From: Desulfosporosinus sp. HMP52
GTDB taxonomy: Bacteria > Bacillota > Desulfitobacteriia > Desulfitobacteriales > Desulfitobacteriaceae
NCBI RefSeq assembly: GCF_000765145.1
Contig: NZ_JMGA01000009.1
Coordinates: 1 to 64,000 of the forward strand
Length of the DNA stretch: 64,000 nt
Direction: 5' to 3'
Shown here: piece after piece, positions 8,420-16,563 of the stretch
Position numbering within the stretch: the stretch's first letter is position 1
Layout: the number at the start of each line of letters is the position of its first letter
The notes under the pieces: generated by a model
The model's database searches: none
Told to the model about the DNA's origin: nothing
What the model saw: the letters and a program-made list of their open reading frames with translations, nothing else
Translations under genes and position numbers: made by a program

Positions 8420-9403
8420 TTAAAGTTCAAACCAACGTTCTTCCATAGCTATCTTTCCAACTGGAATAATTTCTGAAGCGACCATTTCTTTATAAACTTT
8501 TTCTGCTACAATTAATAAATCCCTGGGATAGTTCTTGATGTTGTCAAAGATTTTTTGGGCGATTTCCATAGGCATTTTTTCATCATTTCTTATTCGTATA
8601 ACATTAAAAGAATATAAATCGTATTCTAATGAAAGATTATAAAGTTTGGCTGAGTAAAGCAACAAATTTCCCCATAACGTATAATCTTTTTCTTTCATTT
8701 CAGAAAGGACATTTAAACAAAAAAATAATATTGTTTTATCGTCACCTTTATAAGAATGCAGATACTTTAGATAAATTTTATCAGCGATTTTATTAAATCT
8801 ATTTCCTAAAGCAACAACGAGTCTTTCTGATAAGTGGTCGGTATACTCATAGAGTTTTAATGAATCTTTTTTATTTATATAATTTTTAGAGATAATTGAT
8901 ATTAGTTCTAATATTTTTTGCCATTTGTCTTCATCCACTAATTCAATGTAAGTTTCTATATATTTATGAAGTTCAAGGATTTTACTCATACTTCCCCAAG
9001 TTAAGAGAAAAAGACAAACAACTAACCCATGCATATTTTTTTCCACGGAATTAAATTGATCCTTCCACCAATTCACAGAAGCCCTTTTTGCATAAAAAAG
9101 TCTATTACAAATAGGCTTAGATTCATCGAATAGACTACTTGGTTCTTTAGGTGTAGAACTTGCATCTAATTTAACCATGCCAGCTATATTCGCGATTACA
9201 TAATGTATCCATTGATCTCCCCATAAATCATACGAGGTTTGAATAATTTGTTCATATGGGGCAGTGCTATTTATCCACTCATCTATACTTAAACCTCTAT
9301 TATCGTACCAAACTTTGGAAATATTGTAACATTTTAATAATAAATCATTTGATACTTCACACGTATTTATTTCGGGAATATCAGAGGAGGTCCTCCGACT
9401 CAA
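8420..9403 (-). CDS. C-terminal helical part of the NACHT protein, split off by a frameshift
   Basis: 327 residues, mostly alpha-helical and Leu/Lys-rich, with no family recognised from its own sequence. It overlaps the end of the NACHT gene by 23 bases in another frame. The only start available is a TTG at 9403 with no ribosome-binding site, and an in-frame stop lies about 30 bases upstream. Its helical content and closing PVGKIAMEERWFEL suit the C-terminal sensor repeats of a large NACHT protein. The simplest reading is that it was once continuous with the upstream 901-residue protein (about 1,220 residues together) and was split by a one-base indel near 9380-9440. A separately translated partner or a programmed frameshift remain possible. 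Confidence 0.55.
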   Translation of the reverse strand: MSRRTSSDIPEINTCEVSNDLLLKCYNISKVWYDNRGLSIDEWINSTAPYEQIIQTSYDLWGDQWIHYVIANIAGMVKLDASSTPKEPSSLFDESKPICNRLFYAKRASVNWWKDQFNSVEKNMHGLVVCLFLLTWGSMSKILELHKYIETYIELVDEDKWQKILELISIISKNYINKKDSLKLYEYTDHLSERLVVALGNRFNKIADKIYLKYLHSYKGDDKTILFFCLNVLSEMKEKDYTLWGNLLLYSAKLYNLSLEYDLYSFNVIRIRNDEKMPMEIAQKIFDNIKNYPRDLLIVAEKVYKEMVASEIIPVGKIAMEERWFEL

Positions 9404-12086
9404 GAAGCATGACCAAGTAATAAAATGGTCCTAAGGCCATGGCGAAATAATTGGTTATGGATGAATCTCGTGTTATAAAAAAGTTTTTTGGTCCGTTTAA
9501 AACACAATCGATTGTTAATTTTACTAGAGATTCATTATCCTCAATGAAGTCTGAATGATTACTACGTAATAAAATCCATATTAATTCTTCATCAACTATT
9601 TCGTTACAAATTATTTCAGATAACTCTTCTTTGGTTATTTCAGACAGTAAACCTAAATGATGACCAAATTTTAGCCATTGTTTAATCTTAGAAGTGTCAA
9701 TAATACGTAAATACGCCTTCCATATTTCCTTGCGTTCATGCCATGTAGTATTAGAATTAACTATTTGTATCAGTTCAATTGCATAATCCCAAGGTATATC
9801 CGTATTTAAGGCCTCCCAACAATGTTGAGTAAGTTGCTCCCTCCCACATCCTGTTGGTAGAATTAAGTCTGTGGTACTTTTGGCCCTAAAAACATTACTG
9901 CTCGTAAGTAAACTGTGAAGTCCAATACTTTTAACGATTAGATTTATTACTTTAGTCATTGATCTTTGGTCCTGAGAAAATACCCAATCTGATAGTAGCA
10001 TAGCCGCAAGTTCTCTTGGATATAATAAATGCTTGTATCCATCTTTTTCTGCCAAAACTAATAATCTTTCTGCGAGCGAAGGAAGTTCTCCCTTGCTAAA
10101 AAATCCGGAGTAAAATCTTGTTACATTTAACCAATAAAAGTTTGCGGCTATAGCATCGAATCGATCTGGTTTAGTTCCCGACTGCTCCATCCCTGGAGGT
10201 GAGTATGGAGCAGTTTCGTATAAATATCGTGCTGCGAAATATTCTCTTATTGGCTGCACCTCAAATTCAAAGGTGCCCTCCAATCTAGAAACAAGAAAGA
10301 CTACTCTTTCGGTAACCCCTGTAAATAGTTCTTCTACTAGGGAAGAATCCTTTTGTTCATATGTTATGTAGTTCAATATTAAGTTTTTGAGATTGCTAGT
10401 ACTAATTGTTCCATCAGTATGGTTGCCTTCCACTTCACAATGTAATACCCAAGCCAAATAGCCGTGAATTTCTAATATTAGTTCACGATGCAAGCGAACT
10501 ATATTATTTTTTTCGGATTCACGTGCGAAAAATAGATCTATATATTGGGTATAAAGAGCGGTTCTCTTGTCTGGAAGTGAAGAACCCCTAGTATATATTA
10601 AGTTTAGAAGAATTGATAACTGCATTGCATTTCGGGATAAATCTTTTAGGTGTGAATAACTAAGTTTTTCTTTAAGAATTTTCCTAATATCACTTGCTTC
10701 ATTTCCATGTATTTTTTTGGTTATTATCCACTTATTGGTGTAACTCTCTATTAAAGATTTAGTCAAGGCATCTAACCTAAAAACCGGGAAATCATTTTCT
10801 GGAAACCCCGGAGAATTTGCGAAAGCCGTTGGCCTGCTAGTTATGATAACTTGTAGAGATGCGAAACTCTCATTTAAACGTTTAATACCACGTTTAATTT
10901 CTTCAACCATTGTCCTCCTTTTGGAAATATCTGCAACCTCATCAAGTCCATCAAACACAAGTAGTATTGCGCTAACACTACCAATCGCAATAAGATCCCC
11001 TATTTCAAAATCAATACCACCTGATTCGTATTTTATTTGAGCGACTAAGAAGCTTTCAACTGATTTTGGTTTTTGATGGAATAGTTGCTCATCATCGCTA
11101 ACCGAAAATGGATCTCGACCATCAAGCCAAGAGGCGAAATCTCTTAAATCAACTCTAATGGGTAATCTTAACGATGATGGTTTATGATAATCTGGTAATT
11201 GAGATAACTCCGAATCCAATCCTAGAATACGTATTCTATGAACCTGACATATGTATTGTGAAACGGTAGATTTTCCCTGGCCTGGTGCACCTTCTAAAAC
11301 TATTTTAGGAAAGTAAGTTTGTATATTAGGGTTTAACAATAGTGCAGCAGCTCCAACTTGATTTTCATTATTTGAATCTTCATGATTTAAATATTGACGA
11401 CAAAAATAACTTAAATCATTTCTACTAGATATTTCAATTGGAACATCAACAAATAGCTTTAAGAGATTATTCTGTAAATCAACTTGTTTAAATCTAAGTT
11501 CTCTGTCTCTTTCATACTGATTTCTAATGAAAGCTTTAATGGTAGAGGAACGTGCAGAACCCCTAATATCTAGTTCCTTTTCGATAATATACCTAAGGAA
11601 ATCTGTACCTGTCATTATTTCTGGATAAGCCCATTTTATATCCCAAGAATTATCTAATCTACGATTAAGATCATCTCTCCATAAACATTGTGCAGGTACA
11701 TTTAAAATACCTAGCATCTTTTGAATCTTGTCGATTGAACCGGATTCTTTATGAGCAGTACCTGGGATATTAGTGATCAAATAATATTCTTTGGCACCTT
11801 TTGGAATTAGTTCCTTTATTTTTGGTAACTCATCTTGAATTACATCGTAAAGCCATTTGTGAGGATTTTCGATACTTAGTGGTTTCCTAACGAATTTCAC
11901 TTGAAAAATTATAAATTTATTTAATTTGGTAGCTTTATTTTTATGACGTACAATAGAAATTGCATCTCTGCCCCCATCAGGTTGTGCAACAGGAAAACAT
12001 TGAACTTTATCGAATTCCTTTAGTAATAGAGCCTGACAAAATTCTTGAAATCTTTCAGGACCTAGATTTTCATAAATATAATCCAT
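9381..12086 (-). CDS. NACHT NTPase with N-terminal Mrr-like nuclease domain
   Basis: 901 residues. The N-terminus (about 1-150) looks like a PD-(D/E)xK restriction-endonuclease domain: ERFQEFCQALL helix, PDGGRDAIS (36-44, the metal Asp) and IIFQVKF (59-65, the QxK). A NACHT module follows: P-loop LEGAPGQGKST (264-274), Walker B LLVFDGLDEV (375-384), then VIITSRPTA (sensor 1). The remainder is helical. Bacterial NACHT proteins of this kind are NLR-like phage sensors in which ligand recognition by C-terminal repeats triggers the N-terminal effector, here predicted DNA cleavage. AGGTGGTGATC precedes the ATG. The C-terminus seems cut short by a frameshift into the next gene. Strong AT bias marks it as acquired. 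Confidence 0.85.
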   Translation of the reverse strand: MDYIYENLGPERFQEFCQALLLKEFDKVQCFPVAQPDGGRDAISIVRHKNKATKLNKFIIFQVKFVRKPLSIENPHKWLYDVIQDELPKIKELIPKGAKEYYLITNIPGTAHKESGSIDKIQKMLGILNVPAQCLWRDDLNRRLDNSWDIKWAYPEIMTGTDFLRYIIEKELDIRGSARSSTIKAFIRNQYERDRELRFKQVDLQNNLLKLFVDVPIEISSRNDLSYFCRQYLNHEDSNNENQVGAAALLLNPNIQTYFPKIVLEGAPGQGKSTVSQYICQVHRIRILGLDSELSQLPDYHKPSSLRLPIRVDLRDFASWLDGRDPFSVSDDEQLFHQKPKSVESFLVAQIKYESGGIDFEIGDLIAIGSVSAILLVFDGLDEVADISKRRTMVEEIKRGIKRLNESFASLQVIITSRPTAFANSPGFPENDFPVFRLDALTKSLIESYTNKWIITKKIHGNEASDIRKILKEKLSYSHLKDLSRNAMQLSILLNLIYTRGSSLPDKRTALYTQYIDLFFARESEKNNIVRLHRELILEIHGYLAWVLHCEVEGNHTDGTISTSNLKNLILNYITYEQKDSSLVEELFTGVTERVVFLVSRLEGTFEFEVQPIREYFAARYLYETAPYSPPGMEQSGTKPDRFDAIAANFYWLNVTRFYSGFFSKGELPSLAERLLVLAEKDGYKHLLYPRELAAMLLSDWVFSQDQRSMTKVINLIVKSIGLHSLLTSSNVFRAKSTTDLILPTGCGREQLTQHCWEALNTDIPWDYAIELIQIVNSNTTWHERKEIWKAYLRIIDTSKIKQWLKFGHHLGLLSEITKEELSEIICNEIVDEELIWILLRSNHSDFIEDNESLVKLTIDCVLNGPKNFFITRDSSITNYFAMALGPFYYLVMLLESEDLL

Positions 12087-12283
12087 TTGATCACCACCTA
12101 TTCTATATTTTAGATCCGAATTCTTTTTAATTTTTTAATATTCTTCATCTTATGCCAATTTTCCTCGTATAAAGTAAATTTTTTTTTATATTTAAATGTA
12201 GATAAAACATTTTTTAACTACGATTATAAATTAATAATCATACCATCAAATCGGAATCCACAAATCCATAAAAGGAGATAACC

Positions 12284-12472
12284 ATGATTGTTACGAAAAA
12301 ATACATACGTAATTTAAGAGAAAAATCCTTGCATGAAATCTCTGAAGAGACAGAGAAACGCATTCTTGAACAGTTTGGGAAGGAACCTGAACCGGACGAA
12401 AATGGACGTATATATGCCTATACTGTACAAGACATTTGGGAGCAAATAAGGAAGATGATCAGAACTGAATAG
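12284..12472 (+). CDS. Conserved-looking small protein
   Basis: 62 charged, soluble residues (MIVTKKYIRNLREKSL... ending DIWEQIRKMIRTE) with AAAGGAG at good distance before the ATG, which supports translation. No domain was recognised. It reads away from the NACHT gene, so the 200 bases between them (12087-12283, very AT-rich) must hold divergent promoters. It could be an antitoxin-like or regulatory protein, but there is no direct sign. Confidence 0.5.
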   Translation: MIVTKKYIRNLREKSLHEISEETEKRILEQFGKEPEPDENGRIYAYTVQDIWEQIRKMIRTE

Positions 12473-12516
12473 TTAAAAGAGCCATCAAAAGTGTCCATTG
12501 GTAGGGGTTCAGCTCA

Positions 12517-12983
12517 GTGAAGGTGGATCAGCCAAAAGCGTATAGGCGGCTCTGTCATAACGAAATATTCAATTGTGAGCCCTTTGGCGGCACAGGATGG
12601 GTTCTCTTCGAAAAACCGCCTTCTGAAGTTGAGGTCTACAACGACATAAATTCCGAACTGGTCAACTTCTTCCGAGTCGTAAAAGAAAAGCCCGAACAAT
12701 TCATTCAGGTCTTTGATTATTTGCTTATCTCAAGAGAGATCTTCCAGAAATACAAGAAATTAAGTCTCGCTGGCACATGCAAGACTACGTCAGGCTAAAA
12801 GAATGCCTCTCAAAAATTCATGGGAAGTTCTTGCTCAGTATTAATGACCATCCGGAGATTCGGGAGCTTTATTTCGGGTTTAACATTAACCGGGTAGAAG
12901 TAAGATATTCGGTCTGCAGAACCGACAAAACAAGTAAGGCCAGGGAGTTATTCATAAGTAATTATGAAGTGGGGGTGGTTTAA
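12517..12983 (+). pseudogene. Decayed Dam-type (D12 class) DNA adenine methylase
   Basis: Two frames together recall a D12-class N6-adenine methyltransferase with its middle deleted. The first (12517-12798) contains EPFGGTGWVLFEKPPSEVEV and YNDINSELVNFFRVVKEKPE, the SAM-binding FGG motif and following helix. The second (12777-12983) contains KIHGKFLLSINDHPEIREL and INRVEVRYSV, typical of the C-terminal part. The catalytic DPPY motif and about 100 residues between are missing and the frames differ, so no active enzyme can be made. It is a relic of a phage or mobile-element methylase. Confidence 0.8.
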
Positions 12984-13229
12984 TGAAAATCTTAGCTGCC
13001 CCCATCGAAGCCTTGGCTTGGTTTGAGAACGGCAAACCCCACCCCTTAAGATTCAAGCTCGATGGCAAAGAACTTAAAATTAATAAAGTAGTCACTGTGA
13101 CAGAAGAAAAACTTGCTGGCAACCGAATGCTCCTTTTCCGTTGCCAGTCTGAGATTAACGGTGATCTGCGGGCCCTTTGAGCTTAAATATGAACCGAATA
13201 CGTGTAAGTGGTACCTGTGGAAGATGTAA
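12983..13229 (+). pseudogene. Frameshifted small conserved gene
   Basis: The ATG overlaps the end of the methylase relic. The frame reads MKILAAPIEALAWFENG, then KLAGNRMLLFRCQSEING, and stops early at 13180. Removing one base at the GGGCCC run near 13155-13160 continues the protein with PFELKYEPNTCKWYLWKM and a stop at 13229, which makes a sensible ending. I therefore read it as one gene of about 81 codons broken by a single-base indel. Function unknown. Confidence 0.55.
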
Positions 13230-13343
13230 ACAGGGGAGAGTCGACAAAGCTCTCCCCTTATATCGAAAGGAGGCGTTACCATGGCCGTGCCAGCAATACA
13301 TACTATGCCAGATCGTCCAATAAGGTTACAAGCTTCCCTATAA

Positions 13344-13513
13344 CTTTGATGGGGGCTCTTTTATTTGCCAAAGATCAAGTATATATTAAGGCCTACTTTG
13401 CAAAAGCCAGCTCGAAGCGAGTTGTGGCTTTATCTAGAATTGATCGACTTTGTAGTTTACTTAACTGCAACATAGAGGACATTTTAGGGCATAAAAAAGA
13501 CGCCGGGGATTAA
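13344..13513 (+). pseudogene. Relic of an XRE-type helix-turn-helix gene
   Basis: The end of this frame, RIDRLCSLLNCNIEDILGHKKD, fits the last helices of Cro/C1-type (XRE) regulators, where a Leu-Asn-Cys turn followed by DIL is common. The N-terminal half does not look like a helix-turn-helix, and no proper start exists. A 20-codon frame at 13281-13343 with AAAGGAGG before its ATG lies just upstream; I do not recognise it. Confidence 0.35.
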
Positions 13514-13523
13514 CCGGCGCTTT
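13501..13523. terminator. Hairpin with A and T flanks
   Basis: CGCCGG (13501-13506) pairs with CCGGCG (13514-13519) over a 7-base loop that contains the stop codon of the preceding relic. AAAAAAGA lies before it and a short TTT after, so it could act weakly in either direction. Confidence 0.5.
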
Positions 13524-13592
13524 GCCATACTTTTATGGACATGGTCATATAGTGTAGTAGATCAGTTGGAAGTTTTTTCTTAGGGACAGAAA

Positions 13593-13631
13593 CCCGGTGT
13601 GTAGGGGAGCGCACCGGGCTTCTGCTTTTTT
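13593..13631 (+). terminator. Rho-independent terminator at the island edge
   Basis: CCCGGTG (13593-13599) pairs with CACCGGG (13612-13618), extended by flanking AGAA/TTCT, and is followed by GCTTTTTT. It closes the rightward transcripts of the island just before the tRNA gene. Confidence 0.8.
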
Positions 13632-13718
13632 GAGAGAGGACTTAATTGTTCTCCTTAGTAGAATACGAGAGATAAAAGAAAAAACCCTTGAATATCAAGA
13701 GTTTTAGCATTTTCATTA

Positions 13719-13805
13719 TGGTGCGGTCAAGAGGACTTGAACCTCCATGCCCTTGCGAGCACTAGAACCTGAATCTAGCGCGTCTGCCAGTTCCGCCATG
13801 ACCGC
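13719..13805 (-). tRNA. tRNA-Leu (anticodon CAG)
   Basis: Read on the minus strand it begins GCGGTCATGGCGGAACTGG and ends with TGACCGC, an unpaired A and an encoded CCA. The 7-base acceptor arms are complementary. The anticodon arm CTAGA-TTCAGGT-TCTAG gives CAG. A long variable arm and the TTCAAGTCC T-loop mark it as a leucine tRNA. Its 3' end points to the left, toward the accessory genes. tRNA-Leu 3' ends are classic integrase attachment sites, which fits the island layout, although no second copy of the tRNA end was found within the window. Confidence 0.95.
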
Positions 13806-13943
13806 GTGACATTGATTATTATATGAGAAGATAAGCTATTTGTCAATTTAATTTTTCTAAAACATTAGTCTACCCGGTATAGGGAAATCGCATTTTAATT
13901 CCCTCAAGGATCTGTGCTAGAATATACACTTATATGAAAGACT

Positions 13944-13972
13944 GAAAAACTCCTACATGCTAGGAGTTTTTC
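13944..13972. terminator. Bidirectional terminator
   Basis: GAAAAACTCCTA (13944-13955) is a perfect inverted repeat of TAGGAGTTTTTC (13961-13972) around CATGC. The T-run on either strand allows termination both ways. It separates the tRNA gene from the rightward genes. Confidence 0.8.
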
Positions 13973-14048
13973 ATATTGGCTCATTGGCACCGTTTCCTTA
14001 AATTGTGTTACCGTTTTCACGAGGATCAATAGATAGGAGGAAAATTAG

Positions 14049-14339
14049 ATGAGTATGGAAGTAGTCATATTAGGGGCCTACCTTCTCTGGAACAGTTACG
14101 TCTTTATTGCCATGGGGAGAGATAAACGGCGGGCTAAGCTGAACCGCTGGCGGATTTCTGAATCAAGTTTACTCTTAATGGGAGCAGCCCTTGGGGGAGT
14201 GGGGCTTTATGGGGGAATGAAGTATTTTCATCATAAAACAAAACATGCTAAGTTCAGAATAGGATCGCCGCTTCTGATACTATTTAATCTTCTGGTCGTC
14301 GCTTTGTTTTACTATATTGGGTGGTATAGGATTATCTAG
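14049..14339 (+). CDS. DUF1294 family membrane protein
   Basis: 96 residues matching DUF1294 (YsdA-like): an N-terminal membrane helix, then GRDKRRAKLNRWRISE, a glycine-rich helix (LGGVGLYGGM), FHHKTKHAKFRIG and a final membrane helix. ATAGGAGG stands before the ATG. The family is widespread in Firmicutes and has no established function. It is the first ordinary chromosomal-type gene after the tRNA and seems unrelated to the purine genes. Confidence 0.85.
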   Translation: MSMEVVILGAYLLWNSYVFIAMGRDKRRAKLNRWRISESSLLLMGAALGGVGLYGGMKYFHHKTKHAKFRIGSPLLILFNLLVVALFYYIGWYRII

Positions 14340-14344
14340 CCCAT

Positions 14345-14363
14345 ATTTATCAGAATGATAAAT
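14345..14363. promoter_or_regulatory. Palindromic activator-binding site (UAS class 1)
   Basis: ATTTATCA-GAA-TGATAAAT is a perfect palindrome with 3-base spacer. A related half-site (TTATCATTTTGAAA) follows near 14376-14390. The same TTATCA-N3-TGATAA motif occurs upstream of xdhA and of the purine permease, so this copy probably mediates autoregulation of the sigma-54 activator that starts at 14525. Confidence 0.6.
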
Positions 14364-14524
14364 ACGAGAAAGGATATTATCATTTTGAAACGAATAGTTA
14401 AGTAAGACGCAAAAAAAGTCTATCAATGCTTTAATATTGTTGCTGTTGAAAAGTTAATAGTTTAAGGGTTAATAGTCATATTAACTGACATTCTGAGAAA
14501 TAATACTTTTATGGGGGTAGCTTA

Positions 14525-16294
14525 ATGGTTGAACTTATGGCCGTTAAAGATTATGCACAACAGATTGCCGAAGCTATTGCTACTGTCGTGAAAATCGATA
14601 TCGAGATAGCGGATCATAAATTAATGCGGATTGCCGGGACGGGCAGATATCAGAAGCTTGTTGGTCAATCTATGGATCGGCAAGGGTATATCTACCAGGA
14701 AGTCTTAAGAACCGGACATCAATTTGTTATTGAAACCCCGGGGATACATCCTTTGTGTGCCCCGTGCAAAGCCCGGGGGAATTGCTCTGAGAAGTACGAA
14801 GTTGTCTCGCCCATCAATGTTGATGATAAAGCTGTCGGGGCGATTGGGCTGATTTGCTTCACAGAGGCTCAAGCTAAACTCATTCAGGAGAATCAGCAGT
14901 CCTATCTGATTTTCCTAACCAAGATGGCGGAAACCATCGCTCTAAAGTTGAAAGAACAAGAGTTTTTAGCAGGGCTGGTTTCAGCGAATCACTATCTGAA
15001 TTCAATTATCGATTGTTTGGAAGAAGGACTGATAACCGTCGATCTTGAGGGGAATGTTCTCCACTATAACCAATCTGCCAAGCGCTTGTTCAGTGCTAAC
15101 CTGCTCACGCCTAGGACTCATTTAAAGAGCTTGTTTTCCCCGCAGATAGTCTCTGACATCCTGAGAGTGGGGACTAATGTGGATGAAGTGATTGAACGAG
15201 AAGTTCAATTAGAAACCAAAAAGAATAAGGCTCAAATGATCCTGAGGGCTTTGCCTATTGATAGTGAGGGTGGAGTTAAGAGTATTGGCGTAACCCTGCG
15301 GCCATTTGACGAAATCGGACGAATTGTTCATCGCCTCTCCCTCCAAGATGCGGGATACACTATTGAGGATATTTTAGGAGTTAGTGATACGGTGCAGCAA
15401 ATACGGGAACGAGCTAAGGTTGTTGCAGCCAGTCAATCGACTGTGCTGATTCGGGGGGAAAGCGGAACCGGCAAGGAAATGCTGGCACGCTCAATTCATA
15501 ATCTGAGTTCCAGGCAACAAGGTATGTTCATGGCAATTAACTGTACGGCAATCCCGGAAGCCCTTCTGGAAAGCGAACTTTTCGGGTATGAGGAAGGTGC
15601 CTTTACCGGTGCTCGTAAAGGAGGGAAGATTGGAAAGTTCGAATTAGCCAATAAAGGTACCCTTTTTCTCGATGAAATCGGGGATATGCCTTTGTTTTTG
15701 CAGGCCAAGATTCTTCGAGTGCTGCAGGAGCGTCAGATAGAGCGGATCGGTGGCATAGTGCCCATCCCTGTCGATGTTCGAGTTATTGCAGCAACCCACC
15801 GCAACCTTGAGGAAATGATGGCTAAAGGAGAGTTTCGAGAAGATCTCTACTATCGGATCAATGTTATTCCTATAGACATTAAACCTTTGCGAGAACGTAA
15901 AGAGGATTTGCAGATATTATGCGAGCACTTTATTAATGGATTTAACCAGCGGCTTAATAAAAACGTTCGATTTTTATCGGATAGATTCCGACAAAGGTTG
16001 GTAGAATACAGTTGGCCAGGGAATGTTCGTGAATTACAGAACATCATTGAATACGCAATGAATTTGGCCAATGATTCGACCTTAACTGAGGAACACTTGT
16101 CGCCAAGGCTAAAAAATAATCAGGCCTTGAATCTGGAAGATGAATTTAACCTGGAAAAGGTTGAGCGGGAGACTATCCTGCGTTGTTATCAGATGTTTGG
16201 CGGAGGGGTTCAAGGTAAGGAAAAAGCCGCCAAAGCTTTGGGGATTGGGATAGCGACACTTTATCGCAAGCTTGCTCGTTATCACATAGAATAA
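14525..16294 (+). CDS. Sigma-54-dependent activator of the purine locus
   Basis: 589 residues. An N-terminal GAF-like sensor (about 1-145) carries Cys78, Cys81 and Cys87 in LCAPCKARGNC. A PAS domain follows (about 152-265: LNSIIDCLEEGLITVDLEGN). The AAA+ domain holds Walker A GESGTGKE (311-318), the sigma-54 contact loop ELFGYEEGAFTGA (351-363) and Walker B FLDEIGD (381-387). A Fis-type helix-turn-helix ends the protein (AAKALGIGIATLYRKLARY). E. coli carries a comparable activator (YgeV/XdhR) beside its xdhABC genes. The sensor ligand is unknown; a purine or a redox/metal signal through the cysteines is inference. Palindromic sites in its own upstream region suggest autoregulation, and the same sites precede xdhA and the permease. 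Confidence 0.9.
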   Translation: MVELMAVKDYAQQIAEAIATVVKIDIEIADHKLMRIAGTGRYQKLVGQSMDRQGYIYQEVLRTGHQFVIETPGIHPLCAPCKARGNCSEKYEVVSPINVDDKAVGAIGLICFTEAQAKLIQENQQSYLIFLTKMAETIALKLKEQEFLAGLVSANHYLNSIIDCLEEGLITVDLEGNVLHYNQSAKRLFSANLLTPRTHLKSLFSPQIVSDILRVGTNVDEVIEREVQLETKKNKAQMILRALPIDSEGGVKSIGVTLRPFDEIGRIVHRLSLQDAGYTIEDILGVSDTVQQIRERAKVVAASQSTVLIRGESGTGKEMLARSIHNLSSRQQGMFMAINCTAIPEALLESELFGYEEGAFTGARKGGKIGKFELANKGTLFLDEIGDMPLFLQAKILRVLQERQIERIGGIVPIPVDVRVIAATHRNLEEMMAKGEFREDLYYRINVIPIDIKPLRERKEDLQILCEHFINGFNQRLNKNVRFLSDRFRQRLVEYSWPGNVRELQNIIEYAMNLANDSTLTEEHLSPRLKNNQALNLEDEFNLEKVERETILRCYQMFGGGVQGKEKAAKALGIGIATLYRKLARYHIE

Positions 16295-16310
16295 GAAATC
16301 AGCGGTAGGC

Positions 16311-16423
16311 CTTATCAAAATGATTAAGGTCTACCGAAATGATAATTTATTATCAATATGATAACAAGACCAGCTATAGGGTAGAGCGAGTTTTGAGATA
16401 AGTATAGCCTATCAATCTGATAA
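16311..16423. promoter_or_regulatory. Three activator-binding palindromes upstream of xdhA (UAS class 1)
   Basis: CTTATCA-AAA-TGATTAAG (16311-16328), TTATCA-ATA-TGATAA (16350-16364) and CTATCA-ATC-TGATAA (16409-16423) lie 65-180 bases upstream of the -24 element, the usual distance for enhancer-like sites of sigma-54 activators. Motif sharing with the sites at 14345 and 23620 points to the activator encoded at 14525-16294. Confidence 0.65.
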
Positions 16424-16486
16424 CTGGGTTTTGGGTGCAAAAATGAAAAGGCGGGATATTAGCACATTATTCGACATTATGACTAG

Positions 16487-16503
16487 TTGGCATGAATTTT
16501 GCA
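16487..16503 (+). promoter_or_regulatory. Sigma-54 (-24/-12) promoter of the xdhABC-ygfK operon
   Basis: TTGGCATGAATTTTGCA matches the TTGGCACG-N4-TTGCW consensus with the invariant GG (16489-16490) and GC (16501-16502) separated by exactly 10 bases. It lies about 60 bases before the xdhA start. Confidence 0.85.
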
Positions 16504-16563
16504 CCTTTACATATGCTAGACGTTAATGGTTTCAATAATTGTTAGGGACGGGAGGAAAACAAA

